From contig PGYT01000011.1 in the NCBI GenBank assembly GCA_002839805.1, positions 1-61,683 of the forward strand: a stretch of DNA of 61,683 nt, in the 5' to 3' direction. This DNA comes from Ignavibacteriae bacterium HGW-Ignavibacteriae-2 (GTDB lineage Bacteria; Bacteroidota; Ignavibacteria; Ignavibacteriales; Melioribacteraceae). Positions 9,425-19,496 of this stretch are shown here, in pieces (position 1 is the first letter of the stretch; each line of letters starts with the position of its first letter). Below the pieces are notes generated by a model. That model made no database searches, had not been told where the DNA came from, and saw only the letters and a list, made by a program, of their open reading frames with translations. The position numbers and the translations under genes were made by a program.

Positions 9425-10486
9425 TCAAAACCACCTTTTCATCTTCATATATAAAAACATTGAAATACCCAAGAGAACCATTGAGATAACAACCACATAG
9501 TAACCATATTTAAATTGAAGTTCCGGCATATACTCGAAATTCATCCCATATATTCCTGCAATAAATGTCAGTGGAATAAAAATTGTCGCAATAATTGTTA
9601 GAAATTTCATCACCTGGTTGATATTATTATTGATATTGGATGTATTAAGATCAACCAGCGATTTAACCATATCATTATACATCTGAAAATATTCTGTCAG
9701 TTGGTTAAGGTGATCGAGCAAATCTCTGAAATAAATTAAATTATCTTCTTCAATTAATTCGGGCTCATCCTTAATTATTTGAGCAATAGCTTCACGCAGA
9801 GGAAACAGGAATTTTCTTAATTCCGTAATTTCTTTTTTAATCTTATGGATTTGTTCAATTAAATTCTCTTTCGATTTGCCCAACAACAAATCTTCAAGTT
9901 CATATAGCCTATCACTAAGATCATCGAACACAAGGTAATAGGTGTCTATATAAGAATCCAATAATACATAAAATAAATAATCTGCTCCTTTTTTCCTCGC
10001 TTTGCCTTTCCCCAGTTTTATTCTTTCAATTTTTGAATCGTTAATGTTATTGGAAAATTCGTGAATATCTAAAACAAATTTATCTTTTAGTATAATACAA
10101 ATATTGTTTCTGTTATAGGATTCTCCGTTTTCTTTAAGACTAAAAGCTTTTAAAACTACGGCAATATATTCTTCGTTTTCTTCAAATTTGGGCAAATGAT
10201 TTGTATTTACTATATCTTCTATAAGCATCTGGTGGATAGCAAATTGTTCCCCGAATTTTTTTATAAACTCAATATCGTTAAAACCTGAAAGCTCAATCCA
10301 GTTTACGTCTGAATTAAATTTTGGTTTTATCTCACTTAATTCGATTGGTTTTACTTCATCAAAAGTATCGGGGTTGTAAAATCTGTATATCAGCTTGGTT
10401 TGTTCTTCAGAATAATTACCTGTATAAACGGCTTCGCCTGGAGGTTTGCCAACTTTTTTGTTTATGGCTCTTCTAATTTTTTTCAT
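9425..10486 (-). CDS. corA: CorA-family divalent cation (Mg2+/Co2+) channel
   Basis: The protein has 353 residues, a normal CorA length. A cytoplasmic alpha/beta funnel is followed by a long helical stalk and two C-terminal transmembrane helices. The signature GMN motif lies at about 314-316 (YGMNFEYMPE) and the protein ends in a basic tail (MKMKRWF). It carries magnesium, and in some members cobalt or nickel. It starts one base after the mscS stop codon, so the two genes are read as a pair. Cobalt import could matter to the corrinoid operon elsewhere in the window, but no direct link is visible. Confidence 0.95.
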   Translation of the reverse strand: MKKIRRAINKKVGKPPGEAVYTGNYSEEQTKLIYRFYNPDTFDEVKPIELSEIKPKFNSDVNWIELSGFNDIEFIKKFGEQFAIHQMLIEDIVNTNHLPKFEENEEYIAVVLKAFSLKENGESYNRNNICIILKDKFVLDIHEFSNNINDSKIERIKLGKGKARKKGADYLFYVLLDSYIDTYYLVFDDLSDRLYELEDLLLGKSKENLIEQIHKIKKEITELRKFLFPLREAIAQIIKDEPELIEEDNLIYFRDLLDHLNQLTEYFQMYNDMVKSLVDLNTSNINNNINQVMKFLTIIATIFIPLTFIAGIYGMNFEYMPELQFKYGYYVVVISMVLLGISMFLYMKMKRWF

Positions 10487-10487
10487 A

Positions 10488-11345
10488 TTAATTTTCAGTT
10501 TTTTTCACCTCTTTTTTATATACGATAGTTCTATAAGGGAAAGGTATCTCAATTTCTTCATCATCAAATCGTGTCTTTATGGATTTGTAAAGGTCACACT
10601 TCAATTGAAAACCTTCCCCCGAATCCTTTGACCAAATATATGCCCTTAAATTAATTGCAGAATCGCCATAACCTAAAACTCTAACCAATACTGGACTGGA
10701 GTTTGCAGCAATTTCTTCTTTGGTCCTATTGTCATAGAAGTTAGGGTGTTTAAGCGCTTCCTCTACAATTATTTCCATCGCCTTATCGATGTTGGAGTCA
10801 TAACTAATTCCCATTTCTAGAAAATTGCAAATCTTCGGATCTGAAATTGTGGAGTTCAAGATGATAGCTGAATTTATTACTGAGTTTGGAATGATGAGTC
10901 TTCTGTTTTCGAAATTTCTAATTATAGTATGCCTCAATGTAATATCTTCTATAATGCCTCCGTTCTCATTAATTTTTATATTATCTCCTACACGAAATGG
11001 TTTAAATAAAACAATAAAAACTCCGCTTATTATATTTGAAAATGCTTCCTGAGAAGCAAAGCCGAGTATTGCAGCCAAAATTCCAGCACTTGCCAGCATT
11101 GTTACGCCAAAATCTTTTAATGCCGGTATTGAGTTAAATATTATTAACACAGCTATTGAGTAAACAAAAAAAGTGATAGCGTTTTTGAAAAAGTTGTAAT
11201 TAGTTTCATCAACATTCATCACTTTAGATGAAGTGTGAATGAACTTATCTAATACAGCTCTAAGTAATTTTGAAGTTACAGCTGCAAGTATGGTGGTAAC
11301 TACAATTATAATAGTGTATTTAAGAATTTCATTTTGCCAGTTCAA
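10488..11345 (-). CDS. MscS-family small-conductance mechanosensitive channel
   Basis: The protein has 285 residues. Three N-terminal membrane helices are followed by the MscS pore helix region (GILAAILGFASQEAFSNIISGVFIV). A beta domain (VGDNIKINENGGIIEDITLRHT) and an alpha/beta C-terminal cage come next. It opens under membrane tension to release solutes on hypo-osmotic shock. The charged tail YKKEVKKTEN follows the last beta strand. It precedes corA by one base. Bases 11346-11575 upstream form a divergent intergenic region shared with yidD. Confidence 0.93.
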   Translation of the reverse strand: MNWQNEILKYTIIIVVTTILAAVTSKLLRAVLDKFIHTSSKVMNVDETNYNFFKNAITFFVYSIAVLIIFNSIPALKDFGVTMLASAGILAAILGFASQEAFSNIISGVFIVLFKPFRVGDNIKINENGGIIEDITLRHTIIRNFENRRLIIPNSVINSAIILNSTISDPKICNFLEMGISYDSNIDKAMEIIVEEALKHPNFYDNRTKEEIAANSSPVLVRVLGYGDSAINLRAYIWSKDSGEGFQLKCDLYKSIKTRFDDEEIEIPFPYRTIVYKKEVKKTEN

Positions 11346-11575
11346 AGTTATTCCATTATCATTTATTTAATAGATGCAAAAATATATAAAATATTTCTAT
11401 TCTGCGTATTAGTGAATAATTGACTATTTGTCAGCAAAAGATGCCGCTATAAAAATATTCTTTGTTTCAACATATACTTTAAAATTAATATAAAGTTCAA
11501 AATAAAATTGACCAATAGGATATAATTTATTAAAAGAATAAATTTAGGTTTATTGGATTAAAACACTTTTATTAA
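11346..11575. promoter_or_regulatory. Divergent intergenic region mscS / yidD
   Basis: These 230 AT-rich bases separate the minus-strand mscS-corA pair from plus-strand yidD and must hold promoters for both. A TATAAT hexamer at 11521-11526 is placed about 50 bases before yidD, but no good -35 box sits at the right distance. I see no operator-like palindrome. Confidence 0.35.
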
Positions 11576-11821
11576 ATGTGGAATAATATTTTTAGAAAAT
11601 TTTTAATCGCTTTAGCTTATCCCCTAGTTATATTAGTGAGGATTTACCAATTATTAATTTCTCCTATTTTACCTGCTTCCTGCAGATATCAACCAACATG
11701 CTCTCAGTATACAATAGAGTCATTAAAAAAGTACGGTATTATAAAGGGCGGATGGTTGGGATTAAAAAGAATTTTAAGTTGTCACCCGTGGGGAGGCAGC
11801 GGTTACGATCCTGTACCTTAA
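11576..11821 (+). CDS. yidD: YidD-type membrane protein insertion efficiency factor
   Basis: The protein has 81 residues, the usual size. It has an amphipathic N-terminus (about 1-30) and the diagnostic cysteine-containing core [15 protein letters not shown], followed by [24 protein letters not shown]. It acts at the inner face of the inner membrane and helps YidC/Oxa1 insert membrane proteins. In most bacteria yidD lies in the rnpA-yidC cluster; here it stands alone between mscS and topA. There is no clear Shine-Dalgarno sequence before the ATG. Confidence 0.95.
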   Translation: MWNNIFRKFLIALAYPLVILVRIYQLLISPILPASCRYQPTCSQYTIESLKKYGIIKGGWLGLKRILSCHPWGGSGYDPVP

Positions 11822-11824
11822 TTA

Positions 11825-11857
11825 TAAAAAAACCCGATTATACAAAGTATAACCGGG
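11825..11857 (-). terminator. Intrinsic terminator of topA
   Basis: CCCG-A-TTATAC (11833-11843) and GTATAA-C-CGGG (11847-11857) pair in a 10 bp stem with one mismatch and a 3-base loop. Read on the minus strand, the stem is followed by seven T residues (plus-strand A-run 11826-11832). It sits 40 bases after the topA stop codon and also directly after yidD, so it may serve both strands less strictly. Confidence 0.85.
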
Positions 11858-11896
11858 CTGTATAATTATTATAGAATAATTTTTATAAACTAATTA

Positions 11897-14221
11897 TTAT
11901 TTCTTTTTTCTCACCTTTTTAGTACCGGCTTCTTCAACTAATTTTAAACAATCTTCATACGTTAAATCTTCGGCGTTCTTATCTTTTGGAATACGTACAT
12001 TTAATTTTCCAGCTTTAAGATAAGGACCCCATCGGCCGTTTAATATTTCAAATTCAGAGTTTTCCTCAAAGGATTTAATATGCTTCTCAGCATCTTTTTT
12101 GCGTTTTTCTTCAATTACAGTTATACCTTCTTCAATAGTAATTGTATGTGGATCGTAATCTTTATTAAGAGAATAGAATTTACTGTTATGACGTAAATAA
12201 GGGCCAAATCTACCTATGGCGGCAACAACTTCAGTTTCCTCAAAAACTCCAATAGTCCTGGGTAATTTGAAAAGCTCCAATGCTTCTTCTAGAGTAATGC
12301 TTTCAAGTTTTTGATTTTTCCGCAGCCCAGCATATTCGGGTTTTGCTTCCTCATCTGTTGTATCGGTTAATTGAGCCACCGGCCCGAATCTTGCCATTCG
12401 TACTGAAATTTGTTTACCTGTTTTTGGATCAGTCCCTAATATTCGTTCACCAGAAACACGTTCGCTATTTTCGATAGTGTGTTCAACTTTTTCATGAAAA
12501 GGATTATAAAACTCAGCCAGCATTTTATGCCAATCCAAATTACCCGCTGCCACCTCATCAAGTTCTTTTTCAACATTCGCGGTAAATTGATAATCCATTA
12601 TCTGAGGAAATTTTTCCAAAAGAAAATCATTAACGAGCATAGCTATATCAGCGGGATACAATTTGCCTTTATCAGCTCCTGTAATTTCCGTTTTAACTTC
12701 TGCTTTTATTTTTAATTTATTACTCAAAGTTAATACTTTGTACTCCCTTTCCCTTCCTTCTCTTTCATCTTTTAAAACATAACCGCGTTTCTGAATAGTG
12801 CTAATTGTGGGCGCGTAAGTTGAAGGACGTCCTATCCCTAATTCCTCGAGTTTTTTAACCAAGCTGGCCTCTGTAAATCGAGCCGGTGGACGTGTATATC
12901 TTTGTGTAGCCGTAATTGTTTTGTAAACGAGTTCCTGTCCTTCATTTAATGGAGGAAGTAAACCGGAATCTTCACTGTTTCCATTATCTTCATCTGTCGA
13001 TTCCAAATAAACTTTTAGGAAACCGTCGAATTTTACCACTTCACCTTTTGTTACAAACTTCTCTCCAGAATTAGACATAATTATTTTAACTGTTGTTCTT
13101 TCCAATTCAGCGTCAGTCATCTGAGAAGCAATCGCACGCTTCCAAATAAGTTCGTATAACACTTTTTCATCACGGCTACCTTCAACACTAGCGTTTTCAA
13201 AATAAGATGGTCTAATAGCCTCGTGAGCTTCCTGTGCGGATGCGGACTTAGTTTTATAATTTCTTTGAAACGAATATTTTTTACCGAAGCTGCTCTCAAT
13301 TATACTTTTCGAGTTCTCAAGCGCATATTCGGAAAGGTTTACTGAGTCCGTTCTCATATAAGATATTTTTCCGGCTTCATACAATTTTTGAGCGATGAGC
13401 ATTGTACGTCCCACCGAGAAACCAAGCTTCCGGCTAGCTTCCTGCTGCAAAGTAGAGGTTGTAAAAGGAGGAGCAGGAGATTTTTTTACCTCTTTTTTCT
13501 CAAGTGATTCAATGTTGAATTTAGTTTTTTTACATTTTTCTAAAAATGCGTTCGCCTCTTCCTCAGTTTTAAATTTTGTTGATAGCTCGGCTTTTATAGT
13601 AGTATCATTCCCTTTTTCATCTGTTACTATAAAGTCTGCTACAACCCTGTATTGTGATTCACTGTTAAAAGCGTCTATTTCTCTTTCACGTTCAACTATA
13701 AGTCTAACGGCAACAGACTGCACTCTTCCGGCGGAAAGCTGAGTTTTAATTTTTCGCCACAAAACAGGTGACAGTTCAAATCCAACTAATCTGTCCAATA
13801 AACGTCTGGCTTGCTGGGCTTCAACCAAATTATTATCTATAGTTCTGGGATTAGCGACAGCATTTGTAATAGCTTTCTTAGTAATCTCGTTAAAAATAAT
13901 TCGTTTAGTTTTGCTCTTATCGAGTTTGAGTTCATCAAATAAATGCCATGAAATGGCCTCCCCTTCGCGGTCTTCGTCAGTTGCCAACCAAACAATATCT
14001 GTCTCTTTCATTATTTTTTTTAAATCTCTGACAACATTCTTTTTATCATCCGGAACTATATATGTAGGTTTAAAATTATTATTAACATCAATGCCTGCAT
14101 TTTTTTTCTCCAGATCACGTATATGCCCATAACTGGAAACAACCTTAAAATCATTTCCAAGGAAACCTTCAATGGTTTTTGCTTTCGCTGGTGACTCAAC
14201 TATTACTAGATTCTTAATCAT
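11897..14221 (-). CDS. topA: DNA topoisomerase I (type IA)
   Basis: The protein has 774 residues. The Toprim domain has the catalytic Glu near residue 9 (VESPAKAK) and the acidic motif DEDREGE at 82-88. The active-site tyrosine is Y288 in SYMRTDSVNL. The enzyme relaxes negatively supercoiled DNA. The C-terminus (about 590-774) is made of topoisomerase C-terminal repeats (RFGPVAQL, RFGPYLRH, RWGPYLKAG) and shows no four-cysteine zinc ribbons, unlike the E. coli enzyme. It ends in a basic tail (KKVRKKK). It diverges from pyrE across 189 bp. Confidence 0.97.
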   Translation of the reverse strand: MIKNLVIVESPAKAKTIEGFLGNDFKVVSSYGHIRDLEKKNAGIDVNNNFKPTYIVPDDKKNVVRDLKKIMKETDIVWLATDEDREGEAISWHLFDELKLDKSKTKRIIFNEITKKAITNAVANPRTIDNNLVEAQQARRLLDRLVGFELSPVLWRKIKTQLSAGRVQSVAVRLIVEREREIDAFNSESQYRVVADFIVTDEKGNDTTIKAELSTKFKTEEEANAFLEKCKKTKFNIESLEKKEVKKSPAPPFTTSTLQQEASRKLGFSVGRTMLIAQKLYEAGKISYMRTDSVNLSEYALENSKSIIESSFGKKYSFQRNYKTKSASAQEAHEAIRPSYFENASVEGSRDEKVLYELIWKRAIASQMTDAELERTTVKIIMSNSGEKFVTKGEVVKFDGFLKVYLESTDEDNGNSEDSGLLPPLNEGQELVYKTITATQRYTRPPARFTEASLVKKLEELGIGRPSTYAPTISTIQKRGYVLKDEREGREREYKVLTLSNKLKIKAEVKTEITGADKGKLYPADIAMLVNDFLLEKFPQIMDYQFTANVEKELDEVAAGNLDWHKMLAEFYNPFHEKVEHTIENSERVSGERILGTDPKTGKQISVRMARFGPVAQLTDTTDEEAKPEYAGLRKNQKLESITLEEALELFKLPRTIGVFEETEVVAAIGRFGPYLRHNSKFYSLNKDYDPHTITIEEGITVIEEKRKKDAEKHIKSFEENSEFEILNGRWGPYLKAGKLNVRIPKDKNAEDLTYEDCLKLVEEAGTKKVRKKK

Positions 14222-14410
14222 TATACTCTTCGTTTTTTATAAAACAGATTGCAAATAAAGTTAAATTTGTGTTAAAACCAAAATAAGAACGCCCGCTAAT
14301 TTAGGGAATTCTTATTACAATAATAAATTCTTCACTAAACATAAACCAAAAATTTATCTTTCAATAAATAATTGTATAATTTTATTTTTTAAAATTATGG
14401 GAGAATATAA

Positions 14411-14941
14411 ATGACAAAAAATGAATTAGGGAAACATATTTACGATACAGCTCATATTACCGGTGAATTTTTATTACGTTCCGGTAAGATATCAAATGAG
14501 TATTTCGACAAATATTTATTTGAATCGGATCCGATATTGTTAGATACAATCGCAGAACATTTACGACCTTTAGTGCCTATCGAAACAGAATTGTACGCGG
14601 GTTTAGAGATGGGAGGAATTCCAATTGCAACTATGATATCGCAAAAAACTAATAAACCTTCCATATTCGTAAGAAAAAAAGCGAAAGAATACGGGACTAA
14701 AAAGTTGGCCGAAGGATGCGATTTTAATAAAAAAAATATAACTGTTATTGAAGATGTTGTTACAACAGGCGGACAAATTATAACAAGTACCGAAGAATTA
14801 AGGAAACTTGGCGCAAAGGTAGAATATGTAATGTGCGTAATAGTAAGAGATCCAAATGCATTTGATAATCTTGCTAAAGCCGGCTTGAAACTTATCCCTC
14901 TATTTACAATGGAAGAATTAAAGAAACTAGCTGTAGTATAA
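14411..14941 (+). CDS. pyrE: Orotate phosphoribosyltransferase
   Basis: The protein has 176 residues. It has the PRPP-binding signature VIEDVVTTGGQ (about residues 115-125) and the upstream basic segment FVRKKAKEYGTKK used by type I PRTases. It makes orotidine 5'-phosphate from orotate and PRPP in pyrimidine synthesis. A GGGAG ribosome site is 7 bases before the ATG. It is a single-gene unit ended by the hairpin at 14965-14985. It is somewhat short for E. coli PyrE (about 213 residues) but within the range of the shorter bacterial form. Confidence 0.93.
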   Translation: MTKNELGKHIYDTAHITGEFLLRSGKISNEYFDKYLFESDPILLDTIAEHLRPLVPIETELYAGLEMGGIPIATMISQKTNKPSIFVRKKAKEYGTKKLAEGCDFNKKNITVIEDVVTTGGQIITSTEELRKLGAKVEYVMCVIVRDPNAFDNLAKAGLKLIPLFTMEELKKLAVV

Positions 14942-14964
14942 ATATTTCATTTAGTTACTTAGTG

Positions 14965-14990
14965 GCCCTTGTTTTATACAAGGGCTTATT
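14965..14990 (+). terminator. Terminator-like hairpin after pyrE
   Basis: GCCCTTG (14965-14971) and CAAGGGC (14979-14985) form a perfect 7 bp stem with a 7-base loop, followed by TTATT. It lies 23 bases after the pyrE stop and just before the convergent radical SAM gene. The T-tract is short, so efficiency is uncertain. Confidence 0.6.
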
Positions 14991-15003
14991 AAAATGTTAC
15001 ACC

Positions 15004-16227
15004 TTAATTTTTAGGAACAGATCTAAGGAATGTACCAAACTGTTTTGGTTCTTCTAATCGGCAAGACCAAACGAGTTTATCATTATGCACAGTAATATCG
15101 GGACAGCCGTCGCACATAACCTGAGAACCATCTTCCATAAAATCTACCGGCTGAATAAATAATATTGTTTGAAGATGAGCTTTTTTAAATATTCTGATAG
15201 GATTGCCAGCAAAATATTTTATGTATTTACCCGTAGCGGTTTTTAACTTTTTATCGAAAGGCCATAGAAGCAACATAGATGATCTTCCCATTCGAGTGGT
15301 TTTAGGCGAAGCATACGATAAATAAGAATCATTAAATAAATGATAGGAACTCATTATCAGTTCCATAAATTTAGAACCTACATAACCAAATATTTTTTCT
15401 TTATTTCCAACCCTTTCGGTGAACATCCATTTGTAGGAATCGGATTTATCCGTGCCATTTAAATAAGCTGATGGGGTAAATTCCGGAAATTTGTCTTTCA
15501 CTTTTTTGAGTATATCCGTGGACTTTATATCAACATTTCTTTCATCATTGGAATGATACATTACATTTTGCCAATCCACTTGTTTATCGTAGGCGTACCA
15601 ATTAAAAGGCATTTGTGGTACTATATGGCGGAAAGCAATAAAAACCATGGTTTGGACTATATCAATATTTTTGTGAGCCCAATTAATCAGTTCGGGAACA
15701 TAATCCAGTGTATCCTCATAAACGGTTGAATTAAAAGAACAAGATATATTTCCAACATCAGCTAATAAGCGAGCATACTCATAACGAAGATCATTTAATT
15801 CAATTTCATTTTTGTTTTTCCATTCCCCTGCCCTACCCTGTTTAGAATCGACGTGAAATGTAAAACCAAATACACCAGCCATTTTTAATTCTAACAAAAG
15901 TTCTTTTGTCAATGCAAAACCATTAGTGTTAATAATCGGCTTTAAACCTCTTGATTTAATTTCTGCAACAAGATTTATTATTTCAGGATATAATAACGGA
16001 TCACCTCCGGCAATTGAGATACAATCCGTTTTACGAAATTGCTGAAATATATCCAGTTCATGTTTTACTTCTTCAAGAGATTTGTGACTGTTTTTCTCAT
16101 TTTTTCTGTAACACCCATCGCATGCTAAATTACAAAGTGATGTAGGCTCAAGCCAAGATATTGCGTTATCAGGCAATGTCCATGGCATTCTATATAGTTC
16201 TGAGTGATTTACTATCGAATTATTCAT
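15004..16227 (-). CDS. Radical SAM protein of unknown substrate
   Basis: About 407 residues. The cluster-binding motif CNLACDGC (CxxxCxxC) near the N-terminus binds the 4Fe-4S cluster that cleaves S-adenosylmethionine, and the SIAGGDPLLYPE segment fits the SAM-binding GGxP strand. The C-terminus carries more cysteines (MCDGCPDI, then WSCRLEE), which could hold an auxiliary cluster as in SPASM-like proteins. I chose the third possible start (16227) because a GGAG site stands 6 bases before it; an upstream TTG at 16239 is also in frame. No peptide precursor or partner gene is adjacent, so the substrate cannot be named. Confidence 0.85.
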   Translation of the reverse strand: MNNSIVNHSELYRMPWTLPDNAISWLEPTSLCNLACDGCYRKNEKNSHKSLEEVKHELDIFQQFRKTDCISIAGGDPLLYPEIINLVAEIKSRGLKPIINTNGFALTKELLLELKMAGVFGFTFHVDSKQGRAGEWKNKNEIELNDLRYEYARLLADVGNISCSFNSTVYEDTLDYVPELINWAHKNIDIVQTMVFIAFRHIVPQMPFNWYAYDKQVDWQNVMYHSNDERNVDIKSTDILKKVKDKFPEFTPSAYLNGTDKSDSYKWMFTERVGNKEKIFGYVGSKFMELIMSSYHLFNDSYLSYASPKTTRMGRSSMLLLWPFDKKLKTATGKYIKYFAGNPIRIFKKAHLQTILFIQPVDFMEDGSQVMCDGCPDITVHNDKLVWSCRLEEPKQFGTFLRSVPKN

Positions 16228-16433
16228 ATTCATCTCCAATTTTTCAATTACGGGTATACGAAATGATTATAGACACTAAATTCTAAATGAATAAAAAATT
16301 GAGAATGGTTCGTCAATAATATTTTGAGAATTAGTATTATAATTTTTACCTGAAAGATCAACGCAGATAAAAATATTTAAATGAGAATTATATTGGAAAC
16401 TCAACATTCAATACTTTTTTCCCGGAATAGAAT

Positions 16434-16462
16434 GTCGCCCGTTAAAAAATTTAACGGGCGAC
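16434..16462. terminator. Strong 13 bp hairpin after hppA, without T-tract
   Basis: GTCGCCCGTTAAA (16434-16446) pairs perfectly with 16450-16462 around an AAA loop. It lies 19 bases after the hppA stop codon and probably ends or stabilises that transcript. Neither strand shows the U-run of a standard intrinsic terminator. The remaining 16228-16433 region is AT-rich and holds no gene. Confidence 0.5.
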
Positions 16463-16481
16463 AAATTAAAATCAGAATGAT

Positions 16482-18677
16482 TTAAAACAATGAAAATGCC
16501 ACGGTTAATCCAGACATTACAATAGCAACCATGCTCATCAGTTTAATTAAAATGTTTAAACTTGGTCCGGAAGTATCCTTAAAAGGATCACCAACCGTAT
16601 CACCTATAACCGTAGCCTTATGTGCAGCCGATCCTTTTCCGCCAAGATTACCTTCTTCAACATATTTTTTTGCATTATCCCACGCACCACCGGAATTAGC
16701 CATAAATACGGCTAAAACAAAGCCCGTTCCCAAACTTCCAACCAATAGTCCCAACACTCCGGGCACACCAAATACTACGCCCATAATTATCGGAGTTAAA
16801 ACAGCTAATGCCGAAGGTAAAATCATTTCGATCTGTGCGCCTTTTGTTGAAATCGCAACGCAAGTCGCATAATCAGGTTCAGTTTTACCTTCAAGAATTC
16901 CAGGTATTTCTTTAAATTGTCTGCGAACTTCGTCCACCATTTTTTGTGCAGCTCGTCCAACAGCATTCATAGTTAATCCACAAAAAATAAAAGCCATCAT
17001 GGAACCAATAAAAATTCCAACCAGCACAATAGGATTCATAAGTGTCACATCATAATAAATCATAAAATCTTTTAACGAAGCTTTATGTATTTCTACTAAT
17101 ACTCCGTTGCCTAAATCAAGAACTGTTTCACCAATTCTTATAAGTCCTATTTTTAATTCTTCAACGTAAGAAGCCAATAACGCCAAAGCAGTAAGCGCTG
17201 CGGAGCCAATGGCAAAACCCTTTCCAGTTGCTGCAGTAGTATTTCCCAAAGAATCCAGAGCATCAGTTCTGGATCTGACCTCAGGTCCTAATCCGCTCAT
17301 TTCTGCATTTCCACCGGCATTATCGGCAATAGGCCCGTATGCGTCAGTCGCTAAAGTTAAACCGAGTGTTGAAAGCATTCCTACAGCCGCAATTCCTATT
17401 CCGTACAATCCCATACCTGTATTTGCTATATCAAATCCAGCGGCAAAAAGATAAGAGAGCATAATTCCAGTAACTACAGCAATAACTGGGATAGCTGTAG
17501 ACATCATACCGACACCTAAACCAGATATTATTACAGTTGCCGCTCCAGTTTTGGCACTATTGGCAATCGACTGTGTTGGTTTATAAGAAGCCGAGGTATA
17601 ATATTCAGTCGCTTTGCCGATAACTATTCCAGTAATTAAACCTACAACTATGGAGCCCCATAAGCCAACGGCGTTATCGATACTGAGAATCTGCATAATA
17701 AAAAACGAAACGATAATTATCAGTATTGAACTCAAATTAATTGCTCTCGAAAGCGAATTTAATAATTCTTTTTGAGTCGCTTTTTCGGATGATTTTACAA
17801 CAAAGACCCCTATAATTGATAAGATTATACCAACAGCAGCAATTAACATTGGCGCGATAACGGCTTTAAATTGAAGTACAGGATTTTCTAAAAATGCAGA
17901 AGCGCCTAAAGCGGCAGTAGCTAAAATAGAACCACAATATGATTCGTATAAATCGGCGCCCATTCCCGCCACATCACCCACATTATCACCCACATTATCG
18001 GCTATAGTAGCCGGATTTCTAGGATCATCTTCTGGAATTCCCGCCTCAACTTTTCCAACCAAGTCACCACCAACGTCGGCAGCTTTTGTAAAAATACCAC
18101 CGCCTACTCTCGCAAACAAAGCCTGTGCGGAAGCTCCCATGCCGAAAGTTAGCATTGTAGTAGTTATAATCACAAGGTTATGTCCGTCGGTTAAACTAAT
18201 TGGATAAAAGTAATTTAGAACTACGAACCAAATTGAAATATCCAATAGCCCAAGACCTACTACCACTAATCCCATTACAGCACCGCTTCGGAAAGCTATT
18301 TTTAATCCTGCATTAAGAGACTTACGTGCGGCATTTGCGGTTCGGGCCGAAGCATAAGTCGCAGTTTTCATTCCGAAGAAACCTGCTAATCCAGAGAAAA
18401 AACCTCCCGTTATAAAAGCAAATGGAACCCATGGATTCTGTAATCCAAATCCATACGCAAGTATTGAAAAAAAGAAAGTGATTATAACAAAGAACACAAA
18501 AACAATTTTGTATTGTTGTTTCAAATACGCCATTGCACCTTCTCTTACATACCTTGCAATTTTTTGCATAATTTCTTCGCCTTCACTTTCTTTCATCAAT
18601 TGCTTGAAGAAATAGTAGGCGAAACCTAAAGCACAAATTGAACCTAACGGTACAATCCAGAATAATCCACTAATCAT
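16482..18677 (-). CDS. hppA: Membrane-bound ion-pumping pyrophosphatase, K+-dependent type
   Basis: The protein has 731 residues with about 16 membrane segments. The substrate site is plain: a [20 protein letters not shown] segment followed by [20 protein letters not shown]. The motif [10 protein letters not shown] carries the Ala that marks K+-dependent enzymes (K+-independent ones have Lys there, NTTKA). It hydrolyses pyrophosphate and pumps H+ and/or Na+ out of the cytoplasm; the ion cannot be decided by eye. Such pumps save energy in low-yield anaerobic or fermentative life. The neighbouring unknown gene ends 42 bases upstream on the same strand and may be co-transcribed. Confidence 0.95.
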   Translation of the reverse strand: MISGLFWIVPLGSICALGFAYYFFKQLMKESEGEEIMQKIARYVREGAMAYLKQQYKIVFVFFVIITFFFSILAYGFGLQNPWVPFAFITGGFFSGLAGFFGMKTATYASARTANAARKSLNAGLKIAFRSGAVMGLVVVGLGLLDISIWFVVLNYFYPISLTDGHNLVIITTTMLTFGMGASAQALFARVGGGIFTKAADVGGDLVGKVEAGIPEDDPRNPATIADNVGDNVGDVAGMGADLYESYCGSILATAALGASAFLENPVLQFKAVIAPMLIAAVGIILSIIGVFVVKSSEKATQKELLNSLSRAINLSSILIIIVSFFIMQILSIDNAVGLWGSIVVGLITGIVIGKATEYYTSASYKPTQSIANSAKTGAATVIISGLGVGMMSTAIPVIAVVTGIMLSYLFAAGFDIANTGMGLYGIGIAAVGMLSTLGLTLATDAYGPIADNAGGNAEMSGLGPEVRSRTDALDSLGNTTAATGKGFAIGSAALTALALLASYVEELKIGLIRIGETVLDLGNGVLVEIHKASLKDFMIYYDVTLMNPIVLVGIFIGSMMAFIFCGLTMNAVGRAAQKMVDEVRRQFKEIPGILEGKTEPDYATCVAISTKGAQIEMILPSALAVLTPIIMGVVFGVPGVLGLLVGSLGTGFVLAVFMANSGGAWDNAKKYVEEGNLGGKGSAAHKATVIGDTVGDPFKDTSGPSLNILIKLMSMVAIVMSGLTVAFSLF

Positions 18678-18719
18678 TCCGACACCTTTATTGTTTGTGA
18701 AACTTTTCTACGTGAATTC

Positions 18720-19496
18720 TTAGCGTAGTATAATATTAAGAGCCGACCGCCACCAAACATAATACTTGTTATTTAATTCATCATCCGATGGAAACGGATA
18801 AAACAATAAGTTTTCCTTGTCACCAACGAAGAAACCATTTTTACATGTTCTAAAGAACAATTCTCCGGCTAACGTTCTTATAACCGTTTTTGTTGTTTTA
18901 CTAGGATTATCTTTCAACCCGATCAAACAATCTTTTAAGTGATCTATATTCGGATAGGGTAAATCATTAGTGGAGCCGGAAACAGGGTCATCGGCCAATC
19001 CATTGAGTTTCAGTTCAACAAAAACCAATTTTGGAACTGATACAGGTTTAGTAGTATCTGTAACGTGAGATAAAAATTCTTTCGGACTGTACCCACTTGC
19101 AATTCTTGGCGTTACTGGAGACAATTCCTGATATAAATGTAAGCCGGGTTTTTCGTCCTCCACATACTCACCTCTGCTAAGTTCCAATACCCTGCCATCG
19201 TCAGTTGCAAGATACAGACTCTTAAACGCTTCAAAAGGCACATGTTCTAAAACCCTGTAAATTGATAGATAAACCGAGCTTTTTGGCTTACCATTGGGAT
19301 GAGGAACACATTTCTCATCAATTTCCTTCAATGGAAAATGCGAGCCCATTTTTTCGATATCCAATTCAAAAAACATCGCCTGACCGCGGGTTCTTTTTTT
19401 GGTTCCAACTGCAAAATAATTGCCGAAATCTTCTGGTGGTAACATTGATGCGATTAATGCTTCTGGTGTGATAGAAAGATAAAGAAAATTTTTCAT
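18720..19496 (-). CDS. Conserved-looking hypothetical protein
   Basis: About 258 residues, soluble, without signal peptide or membrane helix. I do not recognise the family. Notable parts are an N-terminal MKNFLYLSITPEALIASMLPPEDFG segment that looks globular, an ELDIEKMG stretch, and a C-terminus rich in aromatic residues (YYVWWRSALNIILR). I chose the ATG at 19496 because the GGAG ribosome site sits inside the first possible ATG at 19508, nine bases upstream of this one. It lies directly upstream of hppA on the same strand, which suggests co-transcription but not a function. Confidence 0.75.
   Translation of the reverse strand: MKNFLYLSITPEALIASMLPPEDFGNYFAVGTKKRTRGQAMFFELDIEKMGSHFPLKEIDEKCVPHPNGKPKSSVYLSIYRVLEHVPFEAFKSLYLATDDGRVLELSRGEYVEDEKPGLHLYQELSPVTPRIASGYSPKEFLSHVTDTTKPVSVPKLVFVELKLNGLADDPVSGSTNDLPYPNIDHLKDCLIGLKDNPSKTTKTVIRTLAGELFFRTCKNGFFVGDKENLLFYPFPSDDELNNKYYVWWRSALNIILR

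Noticed and set aside
16531-17454. Open frames on the plus strand inside hppA
   Set aside because: They are antisense frames of a highly conserved gene, show no protein family and have no ribosome site.
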